Source: Utricularia gibba
Lineage: Eukaryota > Streptophyta > Magnoliopsida > Lamiales > Lentibulariaceae
Assembly: GCA_002189035.1 (NCBI GenBank)
Contig: NEEC01000007.1
Coordinates: 1,364,001-1,428,000, forward strand
DNA: 64,000 nt
Direction of reading: 5' to 3'
In this document: piece after piece, positions 21,661-34,403 of the stretch
How positions within the stretch are numbered: position 1 is the first letter of the stretch
How the letters are laid out: every line of letters starts with the position of its first letter
Made by a program: the position numbers and the translations under genes
Notes under the pieces: model-generated
Told to the model about the DNA's origin: nothing
What the model saw: only the letters and a program-made list of their open reading frames with translations
Database searches by the model: none

Positions 21661-22958
21661 ATGTCTGGAATGGCCCTCCAAGATAATGCTGCGGTTTCTA
21701 TGCCTGATACGATGAATGGAAGTGCCAACAAGTGTAATCTTATCCATGTGCAGACTACAAAGGTAAAAGTAAATTCTGATGGAGGAGAAAGGAATGGAAT
21801 TCCTGTGATTGCGAGTACTCTAATGAAACTAGAAGGAACTGAAAATTTGGAACCTGCTGTGGTGACCACTGAGATTGAGTACATTGAATCCGAGGACTTG
21901 AAGGACGTGAAAGATGTGGACAGTTGCGTCAAGGTACTATTTCTTTTGTTTCTGACTTCATTTGATTGTGACACTTGGTAACCAGAGTTCTCAAAAGAAA
22001 TTCACTCTGTTTATCAGTCAATGTTTGTCGAGCTTGATTCAAAAGATTGGGTCTCTGTGTGCCATGCACTCAACAATTTACGTAGATTGTCATTGTTTCA
22101 TGAAGAATCAATTATTAGCAAATTGTAAGTATTATCCTTATGTACTTTATAATGTTAAATGTGCTCATTGTTTAGTTCTGATATCGTGGTTTCTTTAACA
22201 GGAGTGATATTGTCCCTTTAGTTGTGAAATCTGTAAAAAATCCAAGAAGTACTGTATGCAAAACTGCAATTATGGCTTCTGAAGACATGTTCCGTGCTTA
22301 CAAGGATGGCCTCATTGATTCTCTTGACGCTTTGGTACTAGCATTTCACCTTGCTCTTGCCCCCCCTTTTTTTATTATCTCCCATTGTTTCCATGACATT
22401 TATATTGTCCTTTCGCAGCTCGTGCAGCTTCTTCTAAAATCTTCACAGGACAAGAAATTTGTATGTGAGGCAGCTGATAGTGCATTGGTGACCCTGACGA
22501 GCTCCGTCTCACCCCTTCTGCTGTTGCCCAAGTTACAAACTTACATAAGGGACAGAAATCCTCGCATCCGTGCTAAGGCTTCCTCATGTATCTCTCGAAG
22601 TGTACCCGGCTGGTAAGAGGCTCTTGTTCCCATTTCAATGACTAGGATGCAGATGAATGAGCCCATTCATGTGGCGAGTTTTCTATTGTTTCAGGGTGAC
22701 GATGGAATTAACACATTTGGCATACAGAAACTGATACAAGTCGGTGCTTCTCAGCTATGCGATCAGCTCCCTGAATCCAGAGAGGCAGCTCGTGCATTGT
22801 TGCTTGAATTGCAAGCTGCTTATGAACGATCCCATGTTGCCGAAACAACTCTCTCTTGGAAGCATTTTTGTGAATCAGAGCTTTCATCATTGAGTGCCCA
22901 AGCAGTCCTTCGGGCTACAGGCATCTCCAAGGAAGTGGTTGGTATTGATTCTGCATAA
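21661..22958 (+). CDS. TOG/HEAT-repeat (TOGARAM/CLASP-like) protein, reading frame broken once
   Basis: Five exons (21661-21933, 21988-22124, 22202-22334, 22419-22612, 22695-22958) encode about 333 residues of alpha-helical ARM/HEAT repeats. Landmarks are ELDSKDWVSVCHALNNLRRL, IVPLVVKSVKNPRSTVCKTA, LLLKSSQDKKFVCEAAD, RDRNPRIRAKAS and LPESREAARALLLELQ, typical of TOG domains that bind tubulin or organise cortical microtubules. Arabidopsis has a small ARM-repeat family of this kind. The first 90 residues are a polar, non-repeat N-terminus. The exon sum is 1001, one short of a multiple of three. The phase fails only across the fourth intron, where the family-like reading RSVPRLGDDGI needs one more base near 22604-22609. 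Apart from that the gene looks intact. Confidence 0.8.
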
Positions 22959-23295
22959 CATCAGCGCTCACTGTTCACTGGGAATTTAGACATCTGTTAT
23001 ATTGCTTCATCTCAATGGTTCGTACATGTAAATACCTCGCGAGCATGGAGATTCTTGAAGGTTTTGATCAACAATTCTATCCCTTTCTTTTGACTCCTGG
23101 AGCAGGGTACATCCATCGGTTTCATGACTACTATGCCAACAGGGAACATGAACTGGGGCCGAGACAGACATCGGCATTATACAGAGAAAGTATTGCATTG
23201 AAATTCCACATGTTACACCAGTGCAGCTTCCATTCCAAGAGCATGAAGATGGCGGACTGAAGTCATAAAGGCAATGCATACAGACAAGGTGAATC

Positions 23296-26200
23296 TTATG
23301 AATGAGCAGCCTTGCTCCCATTCTTACCACTAGCAGGCTTTTGGAAAGAGAAGTCATCTGTGTTCACAGTATGTTCGTTTTCCGCATTTCCTGGAGCGGT
23401 CGAACTCGAACCTGCTGGAGGAGTAGATGGCTCTTCAATGTCAGAAGTGCTGGAGGCTTCATACCCAAATCCACCAGACGAGTGTCCGGTCGTCCTGTGA
23501 CGGCGGAGGCGGCCACCGGATTGGTGGAAAGGTGAACTGCTCGAAGACATGGGGCTTGCACCACCGGCACTTCGAGCAGGGGACTTTCCTCCATGCTCAT
23601 GCTTCTTTTTCGCAGCATGGTGCCACCTCATGAGGGCCTTGGATGTTTGCTCATCGAAGATGGATTTCTTCATGTGCGATCCCATCTGTTGTTACCAGAT
23701 ACCAGAGCTCCTTCTGAGCTTTACACTCACCGAAGAACCAGTTTTGATAAATCAGCAATGCAGGTTATATGGTACCTGAGTCACTAAGGCATACAGTGGG
23801 AGGGTGATGTAGCTGCACAAGAAGAGTACTCCGACCCTGCATAGGAAGAGTCACTAAGGAATACAGTTACTGATTCTCTGATACTTTCGACACTGTGTTG
23901 ACTTTTTTAACGAAGATGTGTTTCTTACCCCAAGCAGATTTTGGTGATCAGAAGCCCGAAGTTGTCATGGAAGCAGGAGAAGAGACCATACTCATACTGC
24001 CATATGAAGGATGATGAGGCTCATGGTTTTACATGGGAAAAACAGGAGCAGGAGGAAGCTAATTACCCAAATCCATAAGAAGTATGTGAGTTGGAAAGCG
24101 TTCTGCCAAAAGAGCAGAACCAGTTAGCACAGAGACTGAAGCACAACAAATGCCATGGAAGTTGTATAGAAACAATTTGATGCTGTTTCTAACCTGAAAC
24201 AGTGCAAAGTGGATGAGATGAAGCACCAAACGAGGGCGGCCGAACCAGAAGTATCTGTCTGAGCCTTGCACTAGAGGCATACCTTGGACCACAGCATGCC
24301 TGTCCATAATCTCCAGCGCCATTTTGGTGAGAATGGATTGCAGTTCTGTTCCCACAGCCAATATAATCTGCGGAACAACCGATCGTCGGGTTTCCCGTCT
24401 TCGTTCCACACTTTTTACATGAAATGAGAGACACACTTACAACGGGAGGGATCAGTGATACCCAAAACAGCGCTTGCGACCCTGACATGAACCATGGATG
24501 ATGCTAAGGTAAGAGCTGTGTTTTTTAGAAAAAAAGAAAAAAACAGATGAGCATCTTGTGCTTACCGTTGATGTTTATGAGCAGGAACACCAAAAACGAC
24601 CCCCACAAGACCGGGCTGCCAATGTTAAAAAACTCAGAGACCAAACAGCATGAATCTGCTACAAGCAGTCTGCATTTACCTTACTCCAACGGCAACCTTA
24701 AAGTCATCCTCCAAAGATCTTTGTATGTACTTCTGGAAGTCAAACTTGGTTCCAGGAGCCAAATGGACCTTTTGAAAACATGCATGACTCTTTCTAAGCA
24801 AGAATCACAATGTAAGTTTAACAGCTGAAACATCAGCGAAAGAAACTCACAGAGATGAACCCGTTTCGCAACGTCAGGTAGTCGGATTTACTGACTGACC
24901 TAAAAAATTGTCTAAAGAAGCAACCCTGCATCATGAAAAATAAAGCAGGTTATGCTAGTGTAAGAACACACAATTTAGCCTTGTCTTGGTAAAACATATT
25001 CTTTGTCTCACAATGTAAAAGAACACTGGCACACGAGTCCAAAAGCTAGAGTGTGCTTTAACAAATGATGTTTCATGAGCAAGTCTAAACCTTGAAGGAT
25101 CTGTTGGTTCCACAGAAACGAGTGAGTCAAATGTAGGATCTCCATTGTGTTAAAACAATAACTTTTTTTTTTCTCTGAGGAATAAAGAAACATGGGATAT
25201 GTACATTTGTGTACCATTTGAAAATTCATAGTCATGTGTTGAAGTTTCCTGTTCCCAGTGTCTCCAGCCCCTTATCTGCAGCAAATGCATATCAGATTGT
25301 AAGGTAGCAAGTTAGGTTTGATAAAAGTCAGTGGAACCATTACAAACAAGGCTGCAAATAAGTCACAAATGCAAACGAGGTGACACGTTTTATCACCTTA
25401 AGCCGGCCGAGAAACATTGTAATGGCACTGTAAACCACATGGATAACAGCTAAAAAGAAAATAAGTATGTGTATCTGGTGAAGTCCATCCACTGATATAA
25501 GTGGCACTTGCCCCTACACACAAAATATCACAATTCATCCAGTAGAACTAGAAAAAATGACAAGGAAAACAAGCACACAAACACAAGAGATTGAAAGATC
25601 ATAAAGCAGATGTCAGTTTAAGTAATGAAATAAATGTGACAAACTTTAAAGATTACCTTTTCACATTCAGCTGGCAACGCACCTGCCAAATTTCGACGTT
25701 CATACCAGAGAAGTTTACGATGATTAGTACCTTCATTCTTTCCCTTTGGAGGATTTAATGCACAAGGCAGCATTGTATTGGCAACATTCACAGGTATGCA
25801 TATGGCTGCAATGTAATACTGGGAGAACACAAGAATCAACGAGATGAAGCCAAGTATCATCAACTCTGCCACACAGAAAACAAGTTTTGAGCAAAAATCC
25901 ATCTTAAGTAAGCAGCAATTATCCGGAGATCAAAGGCCACCTGCTTTAATCTTCTCCAGAGCCTCATAAATAGCCCTCTTGTGCTTTTCCGTCAACCACT
26001 ACAAGATCCAGCAGAAGAGAGCAAACCCATTAGCGTTGGATCACGTACTAAAAAAAAAACTTGGATAAGCATCATACAGGGTCCAAATGTCAGGCTCGTA
26101 ATCCTAAAAAAGCACAACGGGGAAAGAAACTGAAATGAAGGGCGTGCTATAAGCATATCCATAACCATCACCCTACCTCTCCAAGTTTGTGCAAAACTTT

Positions 26201-26299
26201 TTCCAGGGCTAGAGATATCAGAATGATAGCAGCGCAAACTCCAGCCACGGCCCATGTGGGTGTCTGATCAAGTCCCCTCTCATCGCCGTACCCAGCCAT
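23296..26299 (-). CDS. MLO family seven-transmembrane protein (clade III type)
   Basis: Fifteen exons close in phase to 546 residues: 26299-26177, 25998-25941, 25865-25657, 25513-25397, 25275-25215, 25100-25012, 24925-24851, 24768-24680, 24615-24566, 24481-24441, 24367-24194, 24102-24067, 23996-23929, 23836-23776, 23685-23296. The ATG at 26299 gives a short extracellular N-terminus ([20 protein letters not shown]) and helix 1. Family marks include [77 protein letters not shown] and [16 protein letters not shown]. The cytoplasmic tail starts with a calmodulin-binding helix (around [16 protein letters not shown]). MLOs are plasma-membrane calcium-channel-like proteins; clade V members confer powdery-mildew susceptibility, clade III members act in pollen-tube and synergid communication. 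Motifs favour clade III. Confidence 0.94.
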
Positions 26300-27276
26300 A
26301 CCCAGAAGCAAAATCCTCTTTCCCAACTTCAGAATTCTCAGTCACTCTCCTGGGCAGTTAGATTTCAATGCCAAATGTGTACAGTAAATATATAGAGACA
26401 GGGATTAACTTGACCGGCCCCTAAAAGAGAATGACCCCACGACAACGTACGTTTGAAAAGTCCAGCGCATGGAAAAAGTTTCACCGACAATGGGTTAAAC
26501 CGCGTCTTCCTTCCTCCACCTTTCCATTCTTAGTGACCGTGGGGGCGAAGCGAGATCACTGTAAGTAAACTCCTTCAAACAGCTTACTGACTGTACCAAG
26601 ACAGCGGTTTTTGTAGCTGAAAACCGTTTGGCGGTTTTAGATTGAACCGGCCTGCAGCTGCAGTAAGTAAAATAGCTGTAAATTTTTTTTTCTTTTTCTA
26701 AAATTAAAAAAGGAGAGAAATAACAAATAGAATCGAAAACGATTTTTCAGGTGAAATATGTCGAATAAAATTAAACATAGATTTTAAAAAAGTGAATAAA
26801 GTAATGCTAATAATTGATGGAATACAATTTTGTCGATTTTTTAATTATTAATAGTCTAAAAAGCTTGGTCTTATTATTTACATGTCAGATTTAAAATCCC
26901 GCATGTCACCTGCTTTTGCGCCGGCGGCGGATCCACTCTTGACACGTGTATCTAATTCCGGTTTCTGGGTCATAAGCAACGCCCACCTCCGATCTTGTCA
27001 ACTCCCTCGGGCATCCATCTGATTGTTCTGGCTTCGGAATCAAGGCGAGTTTCATCGGCTCCCGGACCGGAGTTTGTCGCTACGGCAGCTGCGAGTACCG
27101 GCAAAACAGCGACGAGGAGACGGAACAGAAGCCTAGCCATTGAAATCAAGCTCAGGCACCAGAGCTACTCTTTCAGGTTTGAATGCAAATGGGGAACACT
27201 CGTCTTGTTCAGAACTGAGTTCATGATGCTGAAAACTTCGGTAGTTTGAACTTCCGATGAACTGCGTCCTTGTTGT
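26300..27276. other. MLO upstream region and 3' flank of the TRM gene
   Basis: AT-rich with a G-box-like ACACGTGT near 26942-26949. An open frame at 26995-27249 has no ATG at its start and no family match. No RNA gene or repeat family seen. Confidence 0.45.
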
Positions 27277-30200
27277 TTATGCCAGCAAGAGCAGATCCTG
27301 AACCATCTCTCCGATCATGTTCCTCATGATGTGGCTCTCAGTGTCTTTAACAATTCCACTGATATCATCATCTACACCTCTGAACCAAGGGTTGGAACTA
27401 AAATCTTGGGCCACCATATTATCAACGGTGTAAGAAGATCTATCCGTCGGTGGGCGAAGGAAATCACCAATCATACTCCAGACTTGAGACAGCAAGCTCA
27501 TGCCATGCGGTGGAGGCATGGTGCCAACAACCTGTTTGATGTGTTTGGGAAGGCTCACTGTTGGCTCTTTTAGTATCATGGGGAGCACTTCATTTACCAA
27601 ATCAAGTATTATCTTGTGATTTAGTCTGTGACTCTCATCGCTGCAGCTTCTTCCAGCATCCTTCGTTTTTTGTCTGTAGGTCTCCTCCACTTCATCGAAA
27701 ACGCAACTGCTGATAGGCTTACCAAGCGGATCCCATTTCAGCAGAGACCAAGTAGATGCGTCAGAATAAAAACCAGCAGCCGTGAGCAATTCTCTAACGA
27801 AGTCTTCAGCTTCATCGTGGACATGCAGCTCAACTTCCGTATGCTGCTGATCCTTTGTTGTTTCCTCTGTTACGCGCCCTTCCAGTTGATTCAATTTTCT
27901 TCGCAGCTCTGCATTTTACATCATGTCAAATGAATGAATCCAAAGGCATGAATATTCGGTAATGAAGGCATAAACAGTGACACTTCAATGGGAGAAAAAA
28001 GAGATTCAAAAGCAGGGAGGGGAATGCTAATGCAGCAAAAGAATAGCTGTATACATCACCCAAGATACTTGAATGGTAACCCAAGAAGATAGAGACGTTT
28101 CACAAAGAGTTGCAGGACACTTGGAATATGCATTGCATAAGATGGAGGCTACCTATGACTCCAAGTCTTACCAGAGGAAAATCTGTATACTATTCCTAAC
28201 CATTTACCATTCTGGAAGCAAACTAACCATTCAAATTGGAGTTAATTTCTTTCAAGACGAATGGCAAATCAATATCCTCCGGATGGGTTCCATTTGATGA
28301 TATTATGGGGCTGCAGTTATCAGTTACCCTCCAGAATTCTTCATGAGCACTACTGCACACAGAGGCAGGGCTTGGAGGACTTCAGTAGAATTTTCCTACA
28401 CGCGGAGTAACAAAAAAAGATTTAGATTATCTCAGATAGGTTTCTGTGCATACACTTTTGAGTGGTAATCCTCACATATTCTTCGGAGTAGGTCGTTGTG
28501 GCCATTGAACAGCAAGTATCAACTCTCATGGCATTGCTTTCATTCAGAATGGTTTCCTCCAGAGATTTAACTCTCCTGCCAAACAGCTTCCCTCTGAGCG
28601 TCAAGCTGTATCTTAAATTTGAAACCTTTTCCCTTATGTTGAGTCTATCCCTTTTTTGTTTCTTATTATTCACATACACCTTTTCAGATGCTTCAGGTTT
28701 CCACCTTAACTCTTCCTCAGTCAACAAATTCCCTTCCTCTAACAGTAGCTTTCCAAATGATTTCGTGGATACGGGGGCAGATAAAGATCTTGTGAGATGG
28801 CTAGGTGAAAGATCCTGGTTGTATACTCTGCCTTCATCCCGATCCCGTCTGAAAGACCAGCTCTGTCTATCCAACTTATCCGTTAAACCATAAGGAAAGT
28901 CCCCGTCATTTTCCATCCATGTTTCTCTTCGCGGACTGGCTTCAAGTTTCTTACTTTCTGATATGTATACAGTTGACAAATATCCATCATCCACTGGAAT
29001 TTCCTTCTCTGTTTCTCCATTCATAATGCTCCTCATTTTACTCGTTTTGAATCTCCTAGTATTGGACTCCACATAACCTGTCTCATTAATCTGGATTTTG
29101 TCTTCAGGTGGTCTTGTTGACTCTGACTGAAGCATATTCATACAGATGTCCTTGATACGCTATTCCTCACTTCATGTGCTATACGCCGGGCTACCCTTAT
29201 TGACTCTGATGGTGGCTTCTCCCTATAAGGTGTTTCAATTCCTCCTCCCCTAATGGTTGTGCTCCTGGTAAGATGCTTGCCTTGGTACTCGGACTTCAGC
29301 TTTTCCCTTACCTCTTCAAGAAAATCTGTAATGTTACCTTTCTCCACTGAGCTTACTGGTGTATTGTTCAGCGAATCCTCATCAATATCAAGCCTGTCAG
29401 AGCCAGGCCTTAAAAGTACTATCTTGGATAAGGCTGAAGCAGAATCTAGTTTTGGAGTCAAGGTTAGGAGATTGGGAGAAAGCACTTTCTTCTTTTTGCA
29501 GCTACCCAGTGTAAAATCTCGTTGGTCTGATTGCTCAGAAAGATTCCTGTGTTCCTTAGAGCTCCCAGTATCCGATATTCTCTTACAGTTAGAATAGGGA
29601 AACCTTCTTTCCCTGCTTGGCTCCTCCTTTCCAAGTAACTTAGCTGGAGCATTCCTACACCTCAAAACCTTCGAACATTCAATAACTCTCGCAGCTTGCC
29701 ATGCTTCAAATTCTTTCTTGAACTTCTGCAGTTCCTCTTCCTGTGGGTGTACTCGTTTCATCGGCTTGGATTTCAAATTATTGCCACAGTTATCAGCAGG
29801 TGGAATACTGCCAATAGAGCCTTTTCCATCTGTGATCTTATCATTGATCTTCGCATTCAGAATCTCACTCTTGGTATCATATGTCCTTGGACCAAGGTTT
29901 GAGTCAACGGGCAGCATATCAACACCCATTAGACGAGCTACCACACTTGGTACATTTCGCCTGTTGCCTGGTCTTTTGATCTCTTCTCCGACTTTCTTCA
30001 CTAGATGTTTCGTTGAAGAGAAGCTTTTCAAGTTATCATGATACTGAAAGAATGTTAACAATCAAGAATCATCAGAGCATGAAACGCATGTATGCACTTC
30101 ATGCAAAATGAATGTCAATGGGAAGATGGGACAAGTGGTGTGAGTTTAGTCTGGGATGGCACAGAGGGGGGTGATGAATGACCCTGAAAAAAGAAAATTT

Positions 30201-30998
30201 GAAAGGCAGATACCAATGCAAGCAGAATCATGCATGATCCGGATGGAATATCCAACTTTGCTACATTGAATGATCACAGCATATCCTCAGAGACAAACAA
30301 TTCCACAGAAGAATGAAAAACACAGATAGATAACAATGTGAAATGTTTATATGCAAGTTAACATGTACAGTCTAATCAGGGACAAGTTCAGCAGCAACAA
30401 ATATATATTCAAAGTGTAAAATTGGGATCACTTCCGTGATTCCAAGTGTAAAAGAAATGGTGGGATGGCCTAAACGAGCGAGAAGCATACAAAGAGATGC
30501 CATATGATGGGAGGAGAAGCTGGAGCTGAGCTGCTAGGGTTTCTAAGGTTGCAATTTGTAAGGATGGTACGAAAGATGAGATCTCTATTTACCAAGTTTA
30601 AGCAAATGCCCAATAAAAAATGACAAACGAGGATGGGCATTACCAGTATATTGTTTCTAGCAGTATATACGCTATAGGTTGTCTCAGATGGCATATCTGC
30701 ACTCTTTGGAGAAGCTCCTAAGACTGAAAAAATTTGTGTCAAATATCAGTGCTGCGAGTAAAACACAGGAAAGAAGAGCATGGATTTTTGCAACACCGAG
30801 TTGATCTTGACAAAAAACTATAGTCACTGCAGCAAGTATATTCTTGTATCGCCACAAGTATAATGGTATCCCAAAAGTACCATTATATTTATAAAGCTAG
30901 GAAGCTTCAGAATCAAAGAGAAGTTCAAATGCATGATGATGATTGAAAGTCGACTTACAGTTACTATCCCTCTTGTGAATGACAACCTTCCATGCCAT
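27277..30998 (-). CDS. TRM/LONGIFOLIA-type protein with VARLMG motif and DUF4378, frame broken once
   Basis: Five coding exons (30998-30959, 30723-30644, 30043-28456, 28379-28228, 27908-27277), about 830 residues. The ATG at 30998 (MAWKVVIHKRDSN) is the first in frame. Near the N-terminus VPSVVARLMGVDMLP is the hallmark of TON1-recruiting-motif proteins. The middle holds RIAHEVRNSVS and SESTRPPEDKIQ with NTRRF, and then PPSPASVCSSAHEEFW. The C-terminal DUF4378 region runs from FVRELLTAAGFYSD to MRNMIGEMVQDLLLLA. TRM proteins bind microtubules and recruit TON1/PP2A complexes that control cortical arrays, division-plane position and cell elongation. The long exon changes frame between NSVS and MNMLQ at about 29151-29155, where one missing base is the simplest explanation. 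Upstream leader exons probably extend past 31 kb. Confidence 0.83.
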
Positions 30999-32160
30999 TC
31001 TATATTCTTTGGTTCCAAAGAAACGGAGAATCTTCCCTAGCAAGCACCCTGAAGCTGAAGGAAATGGAGAAATTAGACAGCCCGGTTTTAAACAAGCCCA
31101 AATTGTTTCTCCTCTTACACTAAGTGTATCATAAAGATTGATTATTACTGCAAACTAACTATTCAGTAGATCAAAGATGACGGGGCAAGATTATAAGCAA
31201 AAAAAATTAAGAAGTGATCCCCTTGCATGACATGAGAAAACGCCTATCATTCAAGGGCTCGCAAGGGAGGGCAGAGGCAAATCAAACAATGAACACAAAC
31301 TCTCTGTTTCCTACTACAAAAAAGATTGGCACATCACTTCACGATCACCCATTTACTGATCAGCCACTAACCCAGTGGTCATCATCAAAACATTCCAGAC
31401 GCAGGCGATCCCTCAAAAGCCCAAGAAACCGAAACATTCCCAGCATCATCTTACATCGCATTTCGATGGCTAGACATTTAATTCGAGATAGCATCGAAAT
31501 GCACAGAAGTCACATCTAGGTACAAAGAACCCACCTTGCTTTCAATCCAAGCGATGAGCCTCCCCTGGAAGCGAGTGAGATGCAAAGTACGTAAAACCCA
31601 GATAAGATGCGATTGGAGAAGACGAAGAGAATAATAATCGAACGCAATAATGATGGGGGGTGTGGGGGGTGAGGAACAAAAAAGTAGCAGTTTACAGCAA
31701 GACAATCAACCCATTGCTGGAGATCGCCACCATTCACCACACCATGGCCCGACCCCATCCATCATCATTAACTCATCCCCTACTGTCATCCTGGGAATAT
31801 TTTTTTCAATAAAAAAACACACCAACTTACAAAAAAAAAAAGAAAAAGGAAGAAGATGAAGAAGAAGAAGAAGAAGAAGAGACAGCAATCCAGTGCTCAC
31901 ATTTTCTGCTCCGGATTGGTGAGACCCAAGGCAGTGCAGTGCAGCGTGCAGTAGACGATTGTCGCCCAGAGGAAACAACGACAGCGTCTTTTCATGAGCT
32001 GGAAAAAGACGATACTGTCCTCGAAAGAAACCGTCGCTGTCTCCGGGACTCAACAATAATTCCAAATGGAAGAAGATGTGCGGGCAGGGGTTCGGTCAGG
32101 CCCTGGCTGCATTCCACGTATCCCGTCCCTTCCCTCCTGCCCGTGAACGCATAACGGTTA
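30999..32160. other. Leader/promoter region of the TRM gene
   Basis: The first coding exon continues upstream as leader to an acceptor near 31050. A donor-like AAGCAAG/GTGGGT on the minus strand at about 31533 may end a leader exon. Several short ORFs across 31478-32065 on the minus strand have no domain. A (GAA)n tract lies at 31858-31880. Confidence 0.4.
31858..31880. repeat. (GAA)n microsatellite
   Basis: Seven to eight perfect GAA units inside a purine-rich tract, next to an A-rich run at about 31831-31841. Confidence 0.85.
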
Positions 32161-34403
32161 CCAACTTCCCGTTTATGCCTCGGTGTCTCCGTACGCGACT
32201 ACTCCTATATTTAAAAATATTTTTTAAATATTCTAAAATCAAATTTCAAATATTTTACCTACCACACACATGTTTAAAAAAATATCTTTATTTTTTAATC
32301 ATAAAGACAAATCCCTATGCTCAATATGATCATGTGTGTCTAGGGTTTGTGTGCTATTAAATATCCACATTTTGATATTTTAAATGGAGTAAATAAATAA
32401 AGCTTAATAAAAAGGCAGAGAAAAAGCGAGGGTAGGGTTCCCGAAAAAGGTGGCGGTCTTTGTTCCAACTTCAGACACGTCACGTGCGCGCTTGTCGTAG
32501 TTAGCAATGGAATATACCGTCCAGCTGTTTTCAATTTTGTTAAATTATAAAAAAAAAATATCTGATTTTTAAACAGTGAGAATCATTTATAATTAGTTTT
32601 AAAATAGTAAAAAAAAATGGAAATTAAATATATAGTTTTTATTAAACATAATTAGTTGGTGTCTTTTTCGAAGATGATGAAGGCAAAAGGGGGGAGAAGC
32701 GAGCATCCATGTCGATGGCTGCAAATGAATGCATGATCATCATTCGGGCCATGCCCATGTGCATGTTGTATTAATGAATGTTTGTTTTGTGTGAAAGTTA
32801 ACGAGGGGCCATCAACATAATAATGTGTCTTGGACCACAACCAAATCATAACGTGACTATCCATCCATCCATCCCCAACGTGAGCATGTGATGTGAGCAC
32901 CATTACATGATGTGGCATCGCCAAAAACTCCATCATTTCACCATGTCATGGCTTCATCCATATGGCTGGAATGAAACAAAACCCTCTCAGTTTTACACTA
33001 ATTTAAATATTATTTAAATAATATTGCATGATACACACTACTTAAGAATATAAAACATGAAGAAAAATTGCAGGTCTGAGTGGGGACAAGTCCATGTTAC
33101 TTCGGGCCAAAATAAGCTGTAAATCCAGTAAAATGGGATGGTGGGTGCTTACATAGGCCCAAAGGAAAGCACCAAATCTTTTTGGACAATCTTCTCCTTG
33201 TTGGTCGTGAACAAAGAAAAATCTCATATTATAGTATTATTTTTTAGAATCCGAAGTACGATCTATGGTTGAAATCAATGTAATTCCAATCATGTATTGG
33301 ATTCAACCTTATCTTTTAAAAAACATAATTTAATTTTAAATCATTTCAGAATTGCCTTCGTTATAACTAATATAATATTATTTTTATAGTACTTTGAGTT
33401 CACCGGACCATTTGACTTTCATGACTCAACGTGAGAAATTTGAAACGAGGTTTGAAAATGATGTACTGGACGAATCATCATGCTTGTGAAGATACATTAT
33501 TAAAAGTTAATATAAGATCATTTTTTGAATATAAAAAATTTATACTATCAGACTTGTATAATTCAACACTATGGGTTCAAAACGATGTGATGTGAATAGT
33601 GTGAATGTTTTCGATATTCTTAATTATTTATAAATTGAATTATAGTTAAAAATTATGAATTCGATTTAATATATTATAAAGTAATTTAACTAAAATTCAT
33701 GAATAAATCGATTAATAAAACATTGGTTCAAAACATCCCATAAATATCTATAGCGCGTTGCATTATTTTGGGCCTAGCCCTAAACGTGGCTGATTGAGAA
33801 ATTACGAGATCATCCTCGCAGTCCCAATCGCATCGAATTCATCACGATTTCTTTATTTCAAGGGCTATGATACCAAGGACTGGCGTCCTGGGATAGGACC
33901 GTCATTTCAAGAGACCTAATTTGGTCATTCCACGTCCGGCCAAATTGGAAGCCCCAGCCTCCCGGATCTTGCCACGCGTCCCTACTCCTTACAATTTTTT
34001 ATCCAACGGCTCGCTACCCTTCCCAAACAAACACAGGGAAGGCACACTAATGCAAGGGATTAAAACGGCGGGACTTCCAGCCAATGAGACCCGTCCGATG
34101 GAGTTCACGCGGATTGATGACGTGGTAGAAACATTTCGAAATCCCGCCGAAACCCGGACTTCAATTTGGTTTGCGATCGATTTGAGAGATATTTTGACGC
34201 TCTTTCCTTTGAGACCCCTTATCCCTCCTTCCCTTTCACACACACAACGGGCTCATAAAGAGGAGAGGCATATTACTCCACGCTTCATTCCTATCTTCTT
34301 TGCACAAGCGTTGTTCGGTGAGTTTCATATCAGTGGTAGAGCGCTCTCAGGAATCGGGTGAATTTGACCGTGTTTTTAATTTTTTCGGTTTTGTAGGCTA
34401 ACC
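32161..34403. other. Longest gene-free spacer, AT-rich, ending in the HMGB promoter
   Basis: About 2.2 kb without a supportable gene. It holds a G-box (CACGTG, 32481-32486) within ACGTCACGTG, A/T-rich blocks (32190-32300, 32540-32650, 33240-33760), and GC-richer sequence from about 33900 leading to the HMGB gene. The plus-strand ORF at 33921-34361 has no domain and lies where the HMGB promoter is expected. No transposase, reverse transcriptase, LTR or long terminal inverted repeat was seen. Confidence 0.5.

Noticed and set aside
26995-27249. Plus-strand ORF of 84 codons
   Set aside because: It begins at a non-ATG codon, lacks any motif and sits between two well-supported genes.
31706-32065. 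Minus-strand ORF of 119 codons rich in Leu
   Set aside because: The Leu run is coded by the GAA/CTT microsatellite; no domain.
34329-34346. tRNA-like A-box (CAGTGGTAGAGCGCTC)
   Set aside because: It resembles a tRNA D-arm, but no GGTTCGANTCC B-box, acceptor stem or cloverleaf follows; treated as a chance match in the HMGB leader.
33921-34361. Plus-strand ORF of 146 codons
   Set aside because: No domain or signal, and it overlaps the expected HMGB promoter and leader.
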